Notes under the pieces: model-generated | What the model saw: the letters and a program-made list of their open reading frames with translations, nothing else | Database searches by the model: none | Told to the model about the DNA's origin: nothing | Assembly (NCBI RefSeq): GCF_900453205.1 | Contig: NZ_UGQU01000001.1 | Span: forward strand, 62,001 to 126,000 | DNA: 64,000 nt | Direction: 5' to 3' | Source of the DNA: Moraxella lacunata | GTDB lineage: Bacteria > Pseudomonadota > Gammaproteobacteria > Pseudomonadales > Moraxellaceae | In this document: positions 26,679 to 35,862 of the stretch, piece by piece | Position numbering within the stretch: the first letter of the stretch is position 1 | How the letters are laid out: the number at the start of each line of letters is the position of its first letter | Program-made: the position numbers and the translations under genes

Positions 26679-29510
26679 ATGACGACCTATTACAACGATT
26701 CCGACCATGTAGAAACCCAAGAGTGGCTTGATGCATTTGAGTCGGTCATCAAAAACGCCGACAAAGAGCGGGCTCAATTCTTATTAAAAGCCTTATATAA
26801 TAAAGCAGTACAAGAAGGCTTGCCTTTTAACCGCCTAGATACTGCCTATGTCAATACCATTCCCGCTGAAGACGAACCTGCTTATCCAGGGGATTTGCAC
26901 CTAGAGCGTAAAATCCGCTCAATCATGCGTTATAACGCCCTAGCGATGGTCATGCGTGCCAACCTAAATGATGACGATTTGGGTGGGCATTTGGCGACAT
27001 TTGCCTCATCAGCAACCTTGTATGAAACTGGTTTTAACCACTTTTGGCGAGCTCCAAGCGAGAACCACGGTGGCGACATGATTTATTATCAAGGTCATGG
27101 TGCCCCAGGTATGTACGCTCGCTCCTTTATGGAAGGTCGTCTGTCAGAAGAACAACTCAAAAACTTCCGCCGTGAAGTGGACGGCAAAGGTCTATCAAGC
27201 TATCCGCACCCTTATTTGATGCCTGATTACTGGCAGTTCCCGACTGTATCGATGGGTCTTGGACCTTTGATGAGTATCTATCAAGCCCGTACCCAAAAGT
27301 ACCTAACCAACCGTAGCCTTATCAAAGATGAAGACCGCAAAGTGTGGGCGTTCCTAGGCGACGGCGAAACGGACGAGCCTGAAAGCTTGGGTGCCATCTC
27401 AATGGCAGGGCGTGAAAAATTAGACAACCTAATTTGGGTTATCAACTGTAACTTACAACGCCTTGACGGTCCTGTGCGTGGTAATGGCAAAATTATCCAA
27501 GAGCTAGAATCTGTGTTCCGTGGGGCAGGCTGGCGTGTGATTAAGGTGATTTGGGGCGACCATTGGGACAGCCTACTTGCCAAAGACACATCGGGTGCGT
27601 TAAAGCAACGCATGGAAGAAGTGGTGGACGGCGAATATCAGCTTTATACCGCTCGTGACGGTGCGTTTGTACGCAAAGAATTCTTTGGTAAATACCCAGA
27701 GCTTGCCGACATGGCGTCTGCCTTGTCTGATGATGAAATCATGCGTCTAAACCGTGGCGGACACGACCCCAAAAAGGTGTATGCTGCTTATGCCGAAGCC
27801 ATGAAAACCAAGGGTCAGCCAACCGTTATCCTTGTCAAAACTGTCAAGGGCTATGGTCTATCCAAGCAAATCCAAGCGGTAAACAAAGCCCACCAATTAA
27901 AAAAACTAGACGAGAGCGGTCTAAAATACTTCCGTGACAGATTTGACCTACCAATCAGCGATGACGAATTGCAAAACTTGCCATTCTACCGCCCAAGCGA
28001 AGACAGCCCTGAGTACAAATACCTAATGGGTCGCCGTGAATCTTTGGGCGGACACTTGCCTGCTCGCCGTAGCGGTCATATCCCACTAGAAATCCCTGAA
28101 TTGTCTGTATTTGACGGGGTGTTGCAAGGCAGTAAAGGCAAAGAGCAGTCCACAACCATGGTATTTGTGCGTTTGCTGTCAGCACTATTAAAAGACAAAG
28201 GGCTAAACAAATACGTTGTGCCTATCGTTCCTGATGAAGCTCGTACCTTTGGATTGGAGGGTATGTTCCGTCAGCTTGGCATTTATTCATCAGTCGGTCA
28301 AAACTATGTTGCCGAAGATGCCGAAGCACTCATGGGCTACAAAGAAGCCAAAGACGGGCATATGCTAGAAGAAGGCATTAACGAAGCAGGGGCGATGAGT
28401 TCGTGGATTAGTCTTGCCACAAGCTACTCAACCAATGCTCTGCCGATGATTCCGATGTACATCTACTACTCGATGTTTGGCTTCCAGCGTATTGGTGACC
28501 TAGCATGGGCAGCAGGCGATATGCAAGCCCAAGGCTTCTTGTTTGGGGCGACCGCAGGACGTACCACGCTAAACGGTGAGGGCTTACAGCACCAAGACGG
28601 ACACAGTCATATCCTATTTGGCACCGTGCCAAACTGCGTAACGTACGACCCATGCTTTGGCTATGAACTTGCCGTTATCATGCATGACGGTCTAAAACGC
28701 ATGTATGGCAATGGCGAACGTGTGTACTACTATATCACACTCATGAACGAAAACTACGACCAACCTGCCATTGGCGACAACAGACAAGCCATTGAAGAAG
28801 GTATCAAGCGTGGTATGTACCTACTAGAAGACAATGGCTCAACCCAAGTGCAACTGCTTGGCTCGGGTGTGATTTTGCGTGAAGTACAAAAAGCGGCTCG
28901 TATCTTGGCAGAAGAGTTTAACATCAAAGCCAACGTATGGAGTGTAACGAGCTTTAACGAGCTGACTCGTGACGGCATGGCGTGCGACGATTACAACCGC
29001 TTGCACCCAACGGACGAACCAAAACTGCCTTGGGTCACCACACAGCTTGCCCCACACAAAGGTATCGTGGTTGCTGCTACCGACTATATGCGTAACTATC
29101 CTGAGCAGATTCGTGGCTGGCTACCTGACACACGCCCTTATACCACGCTAGGCACAGACGGTTTTGGACGTTCGGACACTCGTGCCAACTTGCGTAGCTT
29201 CTTTAATGTGGATGCAGCTCATATCGTGGTCGCCACCTTGAAAAAGTTGGCGGACGAGGGCGAGATTGACGTGCGTTTGGTTAAAGATGCCATTTCTAGC
29301 TTTGGTATTGATGCTGACCAACTTCCTGCATGGCAGCCGCAACCACACCATGACTACTACCCAGATGCCCCAGCTCCTGCACGCCCAACACCAAAAGCCG
29401 TGCCTGAGCTAAAAGATGAGCCAGACAGTGCCATCAGCACCGAAGGGCGTAGCGAAGATAAGGCAGATGCCAAACTGCTTAACGACAGCAATATTACCGA
29501 ACCCAAATAA
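26679..29510 (+). CDS. aceE: Pyruvate dehydrogenase E1 component (homodimeric type)
   Basis: A 943-residue thiamine-diphosphate enzyme that decarboxylates pyruvate and passes the acetyl group to the lipoyl arm of E2. The TPP-binding motif GDGETDEPES lies at about residues 226-235 and continues NLIWVINCNLQRLDGPV. LLGSGVILREV and the transketolase-like C-terminal half follow. E. coli AceE is 887 residues. The extra length is a Pro- and acid-rich C-terminal tail from about residue 895 onward that looks disordered. aceF starts 11 bp downstream with a good AAGGAG site. The two form one operon. Confidence 0.96.
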   Translation: MTTYYNDSDHVETQEWLDAFESVIKNADKERAQFLLKALYNKAVQEGLPFNRLDTAYVNTIPAEDEPAYPGDLHLERKIRSIMRYNALAMVMRANLNDDDLGGHLATFASSATLYETGFNHFWRAPSENHGGDMIYYQGHGAPGMYARSFMEGRLSEEQLKNFRREVDGKGLSSYPHPYLMPDYWQFPTVSMGLGPLMSIYQARTQKYLTNRSLIKDEDRKVWAFLGDGETDEPESLGAISMAGREKLDNLIWVINCNLQRLDGPVRGNGKIIQELESVFRGAGWRVIKVIWGDHWDSLLAKDTSGALKQRMEEVVDGEYQLYTARDGAFVRKEFFGKYPELADMASALSDDEIMRLNRGGHDPKKVYAAYAEAMKTKGQPTVILVKTVKGYGLSKQIQAVNKAHQLKKLDESGLKYFRDRFDLPISDDELQNLPFYRPSEDSPEYKYLMGRRESLGGHLPARRSGHIPLEIPELSVFDGVLQGSKGKEQSTTMVFVRLLSALLKDKGLNKYVVPIVPDEARTFGLEGMFRQLGIYSSVGQNYVAEDAEALMGYKEAKDGHMLEEGINEAGAMSSWISLATSYSTNALPMIPMYIYYSMFGFQRIGDLAWAAGDMQAQGFLFGATAGRTTLNGEGLQHQDGHSHILFGTVPNCVTYDPCFGYELAVIMHDGLKRMYGNGERVYYYITLMNENYDQPAIGDNRQAIEEGIKRGMYLLEDNGSTQVQLLGSGVILREVQKAARILAEEFNIKANVWSVTSFNELTRDGMACDDYNRLHPTDEPKLPWVTTQLAPHKGIVVAATDYMRNYPEQIRGWLPDTRPYTTLGTDGFGRSDTRANLRSFFNVDAAHIVVATLKKLADEGEIDVRLVKDAISSFGIDADQLPAWQPQPHHDYYPDAPAPARPTPKAVPELKDEPDSAISTEGRSEDKADAKLLNDSNITEPK

Positions 29511-29521
29511 GGAGACAAATC

Positions 29522-31174
29522 ATGCAAATTAAAGCCCCCGATTTGGGTGTAGACAGTGCCGAAGTGGCAGAAATTTTGGTAAAAGTTGGCGATGTTATTT
29601 CTGAAAATGACAGCCTAATTTTGGCAGAATCTGACAAAGCGTCCGTAGAAGTGCCGTCCCCTGTGGGCGGTACCGTAACCTCCGTTTTGGTAAAAGTTGG
29701 CGACAGTATCTCTGAGGGTACAGTCCTTTTTGAGGTAGAAGCAGGTCAATCTGACTCCACTTCAAAAGCAGAAACTCAAGAAGTCCCACAAGAACCAAAA
29801 GAAGAGCCACAAGCTCCAACAGCCGAAGAGTCAAAATCCGAATCAGCGCCAAGTGCGGTCTCGGGCGGTGCAAGCCAAACCCATAACCTACCTGATTTGG
29901 GCGTGGATAGTGCTGAAGTTGCCGAAGTGCTTGTTAAGGTTGGCGATAGCGTTACCGAAGGTCAATCCTTGCTCCTTGTCGAGTCTGACAAAGCGTCTGT
30001 GGAAGTGCCTGCTCCGCTTGACGGTGTGGTAGAGGCGATTTTGGTAAATGCTGGCGACACCGTAACCAACGGTCAAGCCTTTATTACCATTAAAGGTGGT
30101 TCTGCCCCTGCTCAAACGTCTGCCCCAAGCGAACCCAAAGCAGAAGTCAAAGCTGATGTGCCTAAGGCAGAAGCACCAAAAGCCCAAGCCCCTGCCCAAA
30201 CCGTTCCTGCAAGCGGTGCCAAACTGCCAGAAGCAGAAGTCAATGCTCGTGCCAAAGATGCTCACGCAGGGCCTGCCGTGCGTAAGCTGGCTCGTGAATT
30301 GGGCGTGGATATTAGCCTTGTCAAGGGAACTGCCCCACACGGTCGTATCCTAAAAGAAGACTTGTTTGGTTATGTCAAGTCGGTCATCAGTAGTGCCAGC
30401 ACCAAGCCTGTCGCCAACGTGGCAAGCGGTTCAGCGATTAGCCTGCCACCACTGCCCGACATGAGTAACAAAGAGATTTGGGGTGAGATTGAAGTTCAAG
30501 ACCTATCCCGCCTACAAAAAGTCTCTATCCCACAGCTTAACCTAAACACGCTACTGCCACAGGTTACGCAGTTTGATTTGGCGGACATTACCGACACCGA
30601 AGCCATGCGTAACGAGCTAAAAGCCGAGTTTAAGGCACAAGGCGTGAGCCTTACCATTTTGGCGTTTATCGTTAAGGCGGTTGCGTACGCTTTGACTCAG
30701 CACCTCAAATTCAACAGCCACGTGTCGGATGACAACACCCAAATGATTATCCGTAAATCGGTAAACATGGGTATTGCGGTGGCGACCGATGACGGCTTGA
30801 TTGTGCCTGTGATTCGTGATGCCCAAGCCAAAGGCATTCGCCAGCTTGCCATTGAGATTGGCGAGCTTGCTAAAAAAGCCCGTGATAAGAAACTGTCCGC
30901 CAAAGACTTGCAAGGTGCGTCATTCACCATTTCAAGCCAAGGCAACATGGGTGGTACTTACTTCACACCGCTTGTCAATCACCCACAAGTGGCGATTTTG
31001 GGGATTTCTGAATCCACCTATCAGCCACGTTGGAACGGCAAAGAGTTTGAACCACGTCTTATGCTACCGCTATCTCTATCGTATGACCACCGTACGATTA
31101 ACGGAGCGGATGCGGCGGTGTTTACTCGCTATATTGCTAAGCTGTTGGCTGACCCAAGAAAGATTTTGCTTTAA
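29522..31174 (+). CDS. aceF: Dihydrolipoamide acetyltransferase (E2) with two lipoyl domains
   Basis: A 550-residue core component of the pyruvate dehydrogenase complex. Two lipoyl domains contain ESDKASVEVP, placing the modified lysines at Lys39 and Lys157. Ala/Pro/Glu-rich swinging linkers separate them. The peripheral-subunit-binding domain has AGPAVRKLARELGVDIS and GRILKEDL at about 250-283. The catalytic domain ends with SLSYDHRTINGADAAVFTRY, holding the active-site His and Asp. No E3 (lpd) gene follows; a terminator closes the operon, so E3 must be encoded elsewhere. Confidence 0.96.
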   Translation: MQIKAPDLGVDSAEVAEILVKVGDVISENDSLILAESDKASVEVPSPVGGTVTSVLVKVGDSISEGTVLFEVEAGQSDSTSKAETQEVPQEPKEEPQAPTAEESKSESAPSAVSGGASQTHNLPDLGVDSAEVAEVLVKVGDSVTEGQSLLLVESDKASVEVPAPLDGVVEAILVNAGDTVTNGQAFITIKGGSAPAQTSAPSEPKAEVKADVPKAEAPKAQAPAQTVPASGAKLPEAEVNARAKDAHAGPAVRKLARELGVDISLVKGTAPHGRILKEDLFGYVKSVISSASTKPVANVASGSAISLPPLPDMSNKEIWGEIEVQDLSRLQKVSIPQLNLNTLLPQVTQFDLADITDTEAMRNELKAEFKAQGVSLTILAFIVKAVAYALTQHLKFNSHVSDDNTQMIIRKSVNMGIAVATDDGLIVPVIRDAQAKGIRQLAIEIGELAKKARDKKLSAKDLQGASFTISSQGNMGGTYFTPLVNHPQVAILGISESTYQPRWNGKEFEPRLMLPLSLSYDHRTINGADAAVFTRYIAKLLADPRKILL

Positions 31175-31196
31175 TAAAGTGAAATTTTGTATAATA

Positions 31197-31224
31197 AAAG
31201 GCGGTGTTTATCATCGCCTTTTTT
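31197..31224 (+). terminator. Rho-independent terminator after aceEF
   Basis: Stem AAGGCG-TG/CA-CGCCTT with a T-run. It lies just upstream of the next gene's GGAG site, and a TATAAT at 31190-31195 overlaps its start. Confidence 0.7.
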
Positions 31225-31233
31225 GGAGCTACT

Positions 31234-31986
31234 ATGAACGAAAAGATTATAAAAGAAAATTTTTTTGTATTGGATATTTATCAACCTAATGACACCGAAA
31301 GAATAAATGGGTTAATTGATAGATTGGCTGTTAAAATAATTGAAACGAGTGAAAAAACTGATTTTAAAAATATTGCATACATTGAATTTGAGATAGGCGG
31401 TTATAGTAGATTTACCAGCCCATTTCAAGCAAGTATTGACTTTGTTGATAGAAAGTTTTCCATCAGCTCAAAGAGTAAAGATGGTAATGGAGATATTAGA
31501 TTAGACTTGATAGGACAAAAGCCGTCACATAGAATAGGTACATACTTTATGTACAAAATCGTTAGCTGGTTAAAGAGTTTTAATCTACCCAATGAAGAAC
31601 AATTTTTAATGAAAGATATTCGTCTGATAGAATCTGATGGCAAGGGTGAAAATGGCATCAGAAGAAATAAATTATACGAAAATATGGGTATAAAAATCAC
31701 GAAAAATATACATAATAATGATTGTATTGGCAAAGCCACTCTTGATGATTTGATTCTAAGAGAGACTTGGCGTGATAATATTGTTGAACATGAGGATATT
31801 CAGAAATTTATTAAAGAAAAAAACGAAGAAGAATTAGAATTGAAAGATGAAATTAATAATTTAAGAAAAAATAACAGATTTATAAAAACAGAAATAGAAA
31901 AAGTGAGAATGGAAAATAGAAGGTTGGGATTTTTTATTTTTTATGCTTCTCTATTTTGCTTGATGGTATATTTATACATCAAATAA
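31234..31986 (+). CDS. AT-rich hypothetical: GNAT-like domain, coiled coil, C-terminal membrane anchor
   Basis: About 250 residues. The part around residues 110-160, with GENGIRRNKLYENMGIKI, has the shape of the acceptor end of GNAT acetyltransferases (RxxLYxxxGF), but an acetyl-CoA loop is not obvious. Residues about 180-225 (KEKNEEELELKDEINNLRKN) are a strong coiled coil, followed by a single C-terminal helix FFIFYASLFCLMVYLYI, so the protein is probably tail-anchored with its bulk in the cytoplasm. Base composition is clearly more AT-rich than aceEF, which suggests horizontal acquisition. I took the ATG at 31234 because it has GGAG six bases upstream. Function unknown. Confidence 0.6.
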   Translation: MNEKIIKENFFVLDIYQPNDTERINGLIDRLAVKIIETSEKTDFKNIAYIEFEIGGYSRFTSPFQASIDFVDRKFSISSKSKDGNGDIRLDLIGQKPSHRIGTYFMYKIVSWLKSFNLPNEEQFLMKDIRLIESDGKGENGIRRNKLYENMGIKITKNIHNNDCIGKATLDDLILRETWRDNIVEHEDIQKFIKEKNEEELELKDEINNLRKNNRFIKTEIEKVRMENRRLGFFIFYASLFCLMVYLYIK

Positions 31987-32059
31987 GCCATGATTTCTAT
32001 CTTTAATAATGCAATATATGGTATACTATTTTACCATTCTGAAAAACCACATTAAAACC

Positions 32060-32689
32060 ATGCCAAACCGCCGTAGCCTATTAAAATCACTCCTCGTCCT
32101 GCCCATTGCCTTTGCCATTGGGTGTAGCGACACACCCAAATACACCGCCATGCCAAGCGGGGCAAAGGTTGTGGCATTGGGCGACAGCTTGACCTTTGGC
32201 TATGGGGCGGACAAATCCCAAAGCTATCCCGTTATCCTTGCTCAAAAAACAGGCTGGAACATCATCAATATGGGCGTTAATGGCGATACGACCAAAGACG
32301 TACTTAACCGTATGGACAGTGTGATTAGCGAAAATCCCAAATTGGTGCTACTAGGCATTGGTGGTAATGACGTACTAAGACGAGTAAATGCCAGCGAAAC
32401 CCGTACTAATTTGGTAAGCATTATCAAGGCATTGCAAGACAAAAATATCCCTGTGGTGCTGATTGCTGAGCCACATTTGTCCGCCAGTGCCTTGTTTGGC
32501 AAGGCAAGCGATAACCCTGTGTATAAAGACGTAGCGAGCGAGATGGGCGTGCCGTTACTTGAAAAAGTATGGTCAACTATCTTATCGGACGACAAACTAA
32601 AATCCGACCAAATCCACGCCAATGGGGCAGGGTACACCAAATTTGCCGATGAGTTATATCAGTTTTTAAAGGAAATTGGCTATGTCTAA
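32060..32689 (+). CDS. SGNH/GDSL-family esterase (TesA/arylesterase-like) lipoprotein
   Basis: A hydrolase of about 209 residues. The N-terminus has MPNRRSLLKSLL and a lipobox-like AIGC, suggesting a lipid-anchored export form. Block I is VVALGDSLTFGYG with the nucleophilic Ser; block II is INMGVNGDTT; block III is LLGIGGNDVLRR; block V is DQIHANGAGY with the catalytic Asp and His. It matches TesA-type multifunctional esterases that act on acyl esters in the periplasm. The start at 32060 begins the signal sequence. The next gene overlaps its last codons by 8 bp. Confidence 0.88.
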   Translation: MPNRRSLLKSLLVLPIAFAIGCSDTPKYTAMPSGAKVVALGDSLTFGYGADKSQSYPVILAQKTGWNIINMGVNGDTTKDVLNRMDSVISENPKLVLLGIGGNDVLRRVNASETRTNLVSIIKALQDKNIPVVLIAEPHLSASALFGKASDNPVYKDVASEMGVPLLEKVWSTILSDDKLKSDQIHANGAGYTKFADELYQFLKEIGYV

Positions 32690-33227
32690 ACGTATGATGA
32701 GTGCCAGTCTAAGCCTGTGCATGATACTGCCGATAATGGGTCTTGCCAATCCGTCATATAGTCCCCATGCCGATGGCGATAAAGCCCTGATTGGCAAATG
32801 GCAATGCCACATCAAACACGCCAATCCGCTCATCAAACAAGAAAGTCAGTTGCAATTTTTTAAAAATCACACCATGCACGAGCATATTCGCATTTATTAT
32901 GGACAGCCCAGCGATTATGCCTATCAAATCGAATCCGCCACTGCCAAATCGTCATGGACATTGGCACAAGAGACCCTGCATTATGGCAATCATCAATTTC
33001 ATAATTATGCTGTCAGAATGCCAAATGCCAATAAAGATGATTTGGAGCAGGCAAATATCGCCCTACAAAAATCCTTGCCAATGGTGCAGGATATGATGAA
33101 TAATGACATTAACAAAAGAACGTTTGATATTCATTTTATCAATAAAAAATCTTTTATCATGAATGATGTGGGCAGTCAGATATTTACCACGTGTCATAAA
33201 CAAGGTTTATTTGGTTTTATTTTATAA
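32682..33227 (+). CDS. Small secreted protein with GxWxC motif, paralogue A
   Basis: About 181 residues with signal peptide core SASLSLCMILPIMGLA. The mature region starts with ALIGKWQCHIKHA, sharing the G-x-W-x-C motif and a central W-containing beta pattern with the proteins at 33237 and 34857. A second cysteine (FTTCHKQG) sits near the C-terminus, so a disulfide is likely. I do not recognise the family. The ATG at 32682 overlaps the esterase gene, implying coupling. Confidence 0.6.
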   Translation: MSKRMMSASLSLCMILPIMGLANPSYSPHADGDKALIGKWQCHIKHANPLIKQESQLQFFKNHTMHEHIRIYYGQPSDYAYQIESATAKSSWTLAQETLHYGNHQFHNYAVRMPNANKDDLEQANIALQKSLPMVQDMMNNDINKRTFDIHFINKKSFIMNDVGSQIFTTCHKQGLFGFIL

Positions 33228-33236
33228 GGAATAATC

Positions 33237-33710
33237 ATGCAAAAATCTCTTTTATGGGCGATGATATTACCCATGACAGCCTTAGCAAATAGCAATATAT
33301 CCGCCCCTGATGTGGTAGGTGATTGGCATTGCGTGGCAGATAGTGAATATCATTCGGTAAAAACACTCATGCGTTATCATGCCGATGGTACGGCAACGGA
33401 GTTTATAGAAACCAAAGAAAAAGCAGATAATTTGCCTGAATTGGAATTTGGTATCATGAATTATCAATGGCAATTCAAAGATAATAAGCTATTGATGAGT
33501 AATCCAGACATTACTTATTATCAATCTTATTTTATTTTGCCTGATGGTGATTTTTATAAATTTGACGATGAAGTAAATGCAGAAGGTAGGGCATTGATGA
33601 TTCAAAGTTTTGAAGAAAATAATTGGCATTATCTTGAATTTGATGGTAAAGATAAACACCGTTATTATTTTGAAGATGGTTTTGAAGGGCATTGCCAACG
33701 CTTAAAATAA
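33237..33710 (+). CDS. Small secreted protein with GxWxC motif, paralogue B
   Basis: 157 residues with signal peptide MQKSLLWAMILPMTALA. The mature protein begins with VVGDWHCVADSEYH, then has RYHADGTATEF and YQWQFKDNKLLM, a layout repeated in its two neighbours. The closing EGHCQRLK supplies a second Cys. It starts 9 bp after paralogue A. It probably adopts a small lipocalin- or beta-barrel-like fold, which is only a guess from the alternating pattern. Confidence 0.6.
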   Translation: MQKSLLWAMILPMTALANSNISAPDVVGDWHCVADSEYHSVKTLMRYHADGTATEFIETKEKADNLPELEFGIMNYQWQFKDNKLLMSNPDITYYQSYFILPDGDFYKFDDEVNAEGRALMIQSFEENNWHYLEFDGKDKHRYYFEDGFEGHCQRLK

Positions 33711-33751
33711 GTTGGTTTGATGTATTATTTAAATATTAATTTGGAGTTATT

Positions 33752-34552
33752 ATGAGCTACACACCCCCAAAAGTTTGGACGCCTAATGACATGGGCGGAA
33801 AATTTGGCGGTATCAACCGACCTAGTGCAGGGGCAAGGCACGAACAAACCTTGCCAAAAGGCGATAAGCCTTATCAGTTATACAGCCTAAACACGCCCAA
33901 CGGCATTAAGGTTAATATCATTTTAGAAGAGTTAAAGGCGTTGGGGCTACTTGACTATGACGCTTTTAAAATCAATATCATGAATGGCGAGCAGTTTGGC
34001 ACAGGCTTTGTGGAAATTAATCCCAATTCAAAAATCCCTGCACTCGTAGATTATAGCACCGACACGCCCATATCGGTGTTTGAAAGTGGGGCGATATTGC
34101 TGTATCTTGCCCAAAAGTATGACAAATTTCTACCAAAAAATCCGACCGACCACGCCCAAATGCTGTCGTGGCTCATGTGGCAAATGGGGTCAGCTCCCTT
34201 TGTCGGTGGTGGTTTTGGGCATTTTTATGCCTATGCTCCCGAGCCGATTGAGTACGCCATTAACCGCTATGCGATGGAAACCAAACGCCAGCTTGATGTG
34301 CTAGACAAACATCTGATGGAGCATGACTACATGGCAGGCGAGTACAGCATTGCTGACATGGCGATTTATCCGTGGTATGGGGCGTTGGTGTTAGGCAATT
34401 TGTACATTGGCGAGAATGACTATGCCAAATATAACGCGTCTGAATTTTTGAGTGTACACGAATACCAAAACGTCATACGCTGGGCGAATACCATAAAAAA
34501 TCGCAAGGCGGTAGAGCAGGGCGAGAAGTTGGAATTGTTGCCGTTGGTATAA
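33752..34552 (+). CDS. yghU: YghU-type glutathione transferase / disulfide-bond reductase
   Basis: A 266-residue Nu-class glutathione transferase. The N-terminal extension YTPPKVWTPNDMGGKFGGIN and LYSLNTPNGIKVNIILEEL carry the Thr/Asn that bind two glutathione molecules in E. coli YghU. NPNSKIPALVDYS and FESGAILLYLAQKY follow in the thioredoxin-like half. The C-terminal helical half includes DYMAGEYSIADMAIYPWYG. The enzyme reduces organic disulfides using glutathione. It begins 42 bp after paralogue B. Confidence 0.92.
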   Translation: MSYTPPKVWTPNDMGGKFGGINRPSAGARHEQTLPKGDKPYQLYSLNTPNGIKVNIILEELKALGLLDYDAFKINIMNGEQFGTGFVEINPNSKIPALVDYSTDTPISVFESGAILLYLAQKYDKFLPKNPTDHAQMLSWLMWQMGSAPFVGGGFGHFYAYAPEPIEYAINRYAMETKRQLDVLDKHLMEHDYMAGEYSIADMAIYPWYGALVLGNLYIGENDYAKYNASEFLSVHEYQNVIRWANTIKNRKAVEQGEKLELLPLV

Positions 34553-34856
34553 TAAAGCCAATGTCAATTTAAAAGATTGATTAATTATTGGTTAATTGTT
34601 TTTGAGATGGGGCGAATTAATTTGCCCTATATCAAATTAAAAATTATCGCTTAATTTATATTAGTTATTTTATAGTCAATTAACCCCAATTTGCACCAAT
34701 GCTAATTTTAAAAATTTATTTGTTGTATGGCAAGGTGCGTACCACGCACCTTTTAAATGGAAAATCTTATTGGTGCGTGATACGCACCTTACTGTCATTG
34801 GTGTATTTTGAAGTTAAGTGATTATAATATTAAAAACATAGGAATAAATATTAACC
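34553..34856 (+). repeat. 304-bp AT-rich gap with two related hairpins
   Basis: Hairpin 1 (34732-34754) is AAGGTGCGT/ACGCACCTT followed by T residues and can terminate yghU. Hairpin 2 (34771-34790), TGGTGCGT/ACGCACCT, is a near copy about 20 bp away, upstream of paralogue C. No reading frame or other signal was seen in the rest. Confidence 0.6.
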
Positions 34857-35372
34857 ATGCAAAAATTATTTATCGCCAGTATCATAAGTCTCATGGCAAC
34901 CACGACTTATGCCAATACTACTTTTAATAAAGATGATTTGGTTGGGGTTTGGCAATGTGATTTATTGATAGAGCAAGTGGACGGCAATGTTACCAAAAGT
35001 CAAAATATGCACCATTTCTTTGCTGATGGGCGTTCGGTGGGTTATGGCGAAACTCGGCAGATTTATCAAGGGGTAGATATTCAATCCGTCTTTATGAGTA
35101 CGCAAGATAATTGGGATTTTGATGGTAAGCATTTGACAGTAAATGTGGGGAATATTAATCATGTGATGATTTATAATGCCATATCAAAACAACGAGAATA
35201 TGAGAAGGAGCCAGAAATGCAGGCTTTATTTACAGAGATGTTTAGAGAAAATAGCCCAATAATACAAGCGGTAACGGTGATTGATAAAGATAATTTTAGT
35301 TATGAGCTGGGGGCGATTAATTATGGCGAGATAAAACAAAAAACGGCTCACTGTAAACGTTTGGGTGGATAA
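34857..35372 (+). CDS. Small secreted protein with GxWxC motif, paralogue C
   Basis: 171 residues with signal peptide MQKLFIASIISLMATTTYA. The mature part starts LVGVWQCDLLIEQ, followed by MHHFFADGRSVGY and DNWDFDGKHLTV, closely parallel to paralogues A and B. The final KTAHCKRLGG again provides a Cys five residues from the end. Separated from the other two by yghU, it seems to derive from local duplication. Confidence 0.6.
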   Translation: MQKLFIASIISLMATTTYANTTFNKDDLVGVWQCDLLIEQVDGNVTKSQNMHHFFADGRSVGYGETRQIYQGVDIQSVFMSTQDNWDFDGKHLTVNVGNINHVMIYNAISKQREYEKEPEMQALFTEMFRENSPIIQAVTVIDKDNFSYELGAINYGEIKQKTAHCKRLGG

Positions 35373-35393
35373 GGTAAATTAAGGTAAATAAAG

Positions 35394-35699
35394 ATGGGTT
35401 TTCTTGGTTATTTGATATTAGGTAGTGCGGTATATGTCATCGGATTTATGATAAATTTAAAAATCCTAAATCCCAAACGCAAAGCAGGCACAAATTACAC
35501 ACTCACACATCCGACCATGATACAGCTATTATTGGCGTGTTTTGTGATAATGCTTGCAGTATCGGCAATGCTTGGTCGGTTTGTGATGGGGCATGAGAGC
35601 TTGGATTTGGCATTTATTTTGGCAAATAGCATGGTGGCGACGTTTGTGTTTTATTTTGGGTTAAATCCCGACCAGTCGCAGATGAATTTGCCTGATTAA
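35394..35699 (+). CDS. Small inner-membrane protein, 101 aa
   Basis: Three hydrophobic segments: YLILGSAVYVIGFMINL, IQLLLACFVIMLAVSAML and LAFILANSMVATFVFYFGL. I do not recognise it. It starts 21 bp after paralogue C and is probably co-transcribed with it. The hydrophilic C-terminus DQSQMNLPD is short. Confidence 0.5.
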   Translation: MGFLGYLILGSAVYVIGFMINLKILNPKRKAGTNYTLTHPTMIQLLLACFVIMLAVSAMLGRFVMGHESLDLAFILANSMVATFVFYFGLNPDQSQMNLPD

Positions 35700-35862
35700 T
35701 GTTGGTTTTGGGGTATATTTGTTTTCTTAGACTAAAAGTGGTGCTGATAATTTTTCATGAATAAACGCAAATTTATCATAAAATACCATTTGCATAAAAG
35801 CCAAAGCGGTGGTAAATTATAGCAGTTTAACCGATTAACTAAGTTACAAATTTGGAGCGAGC

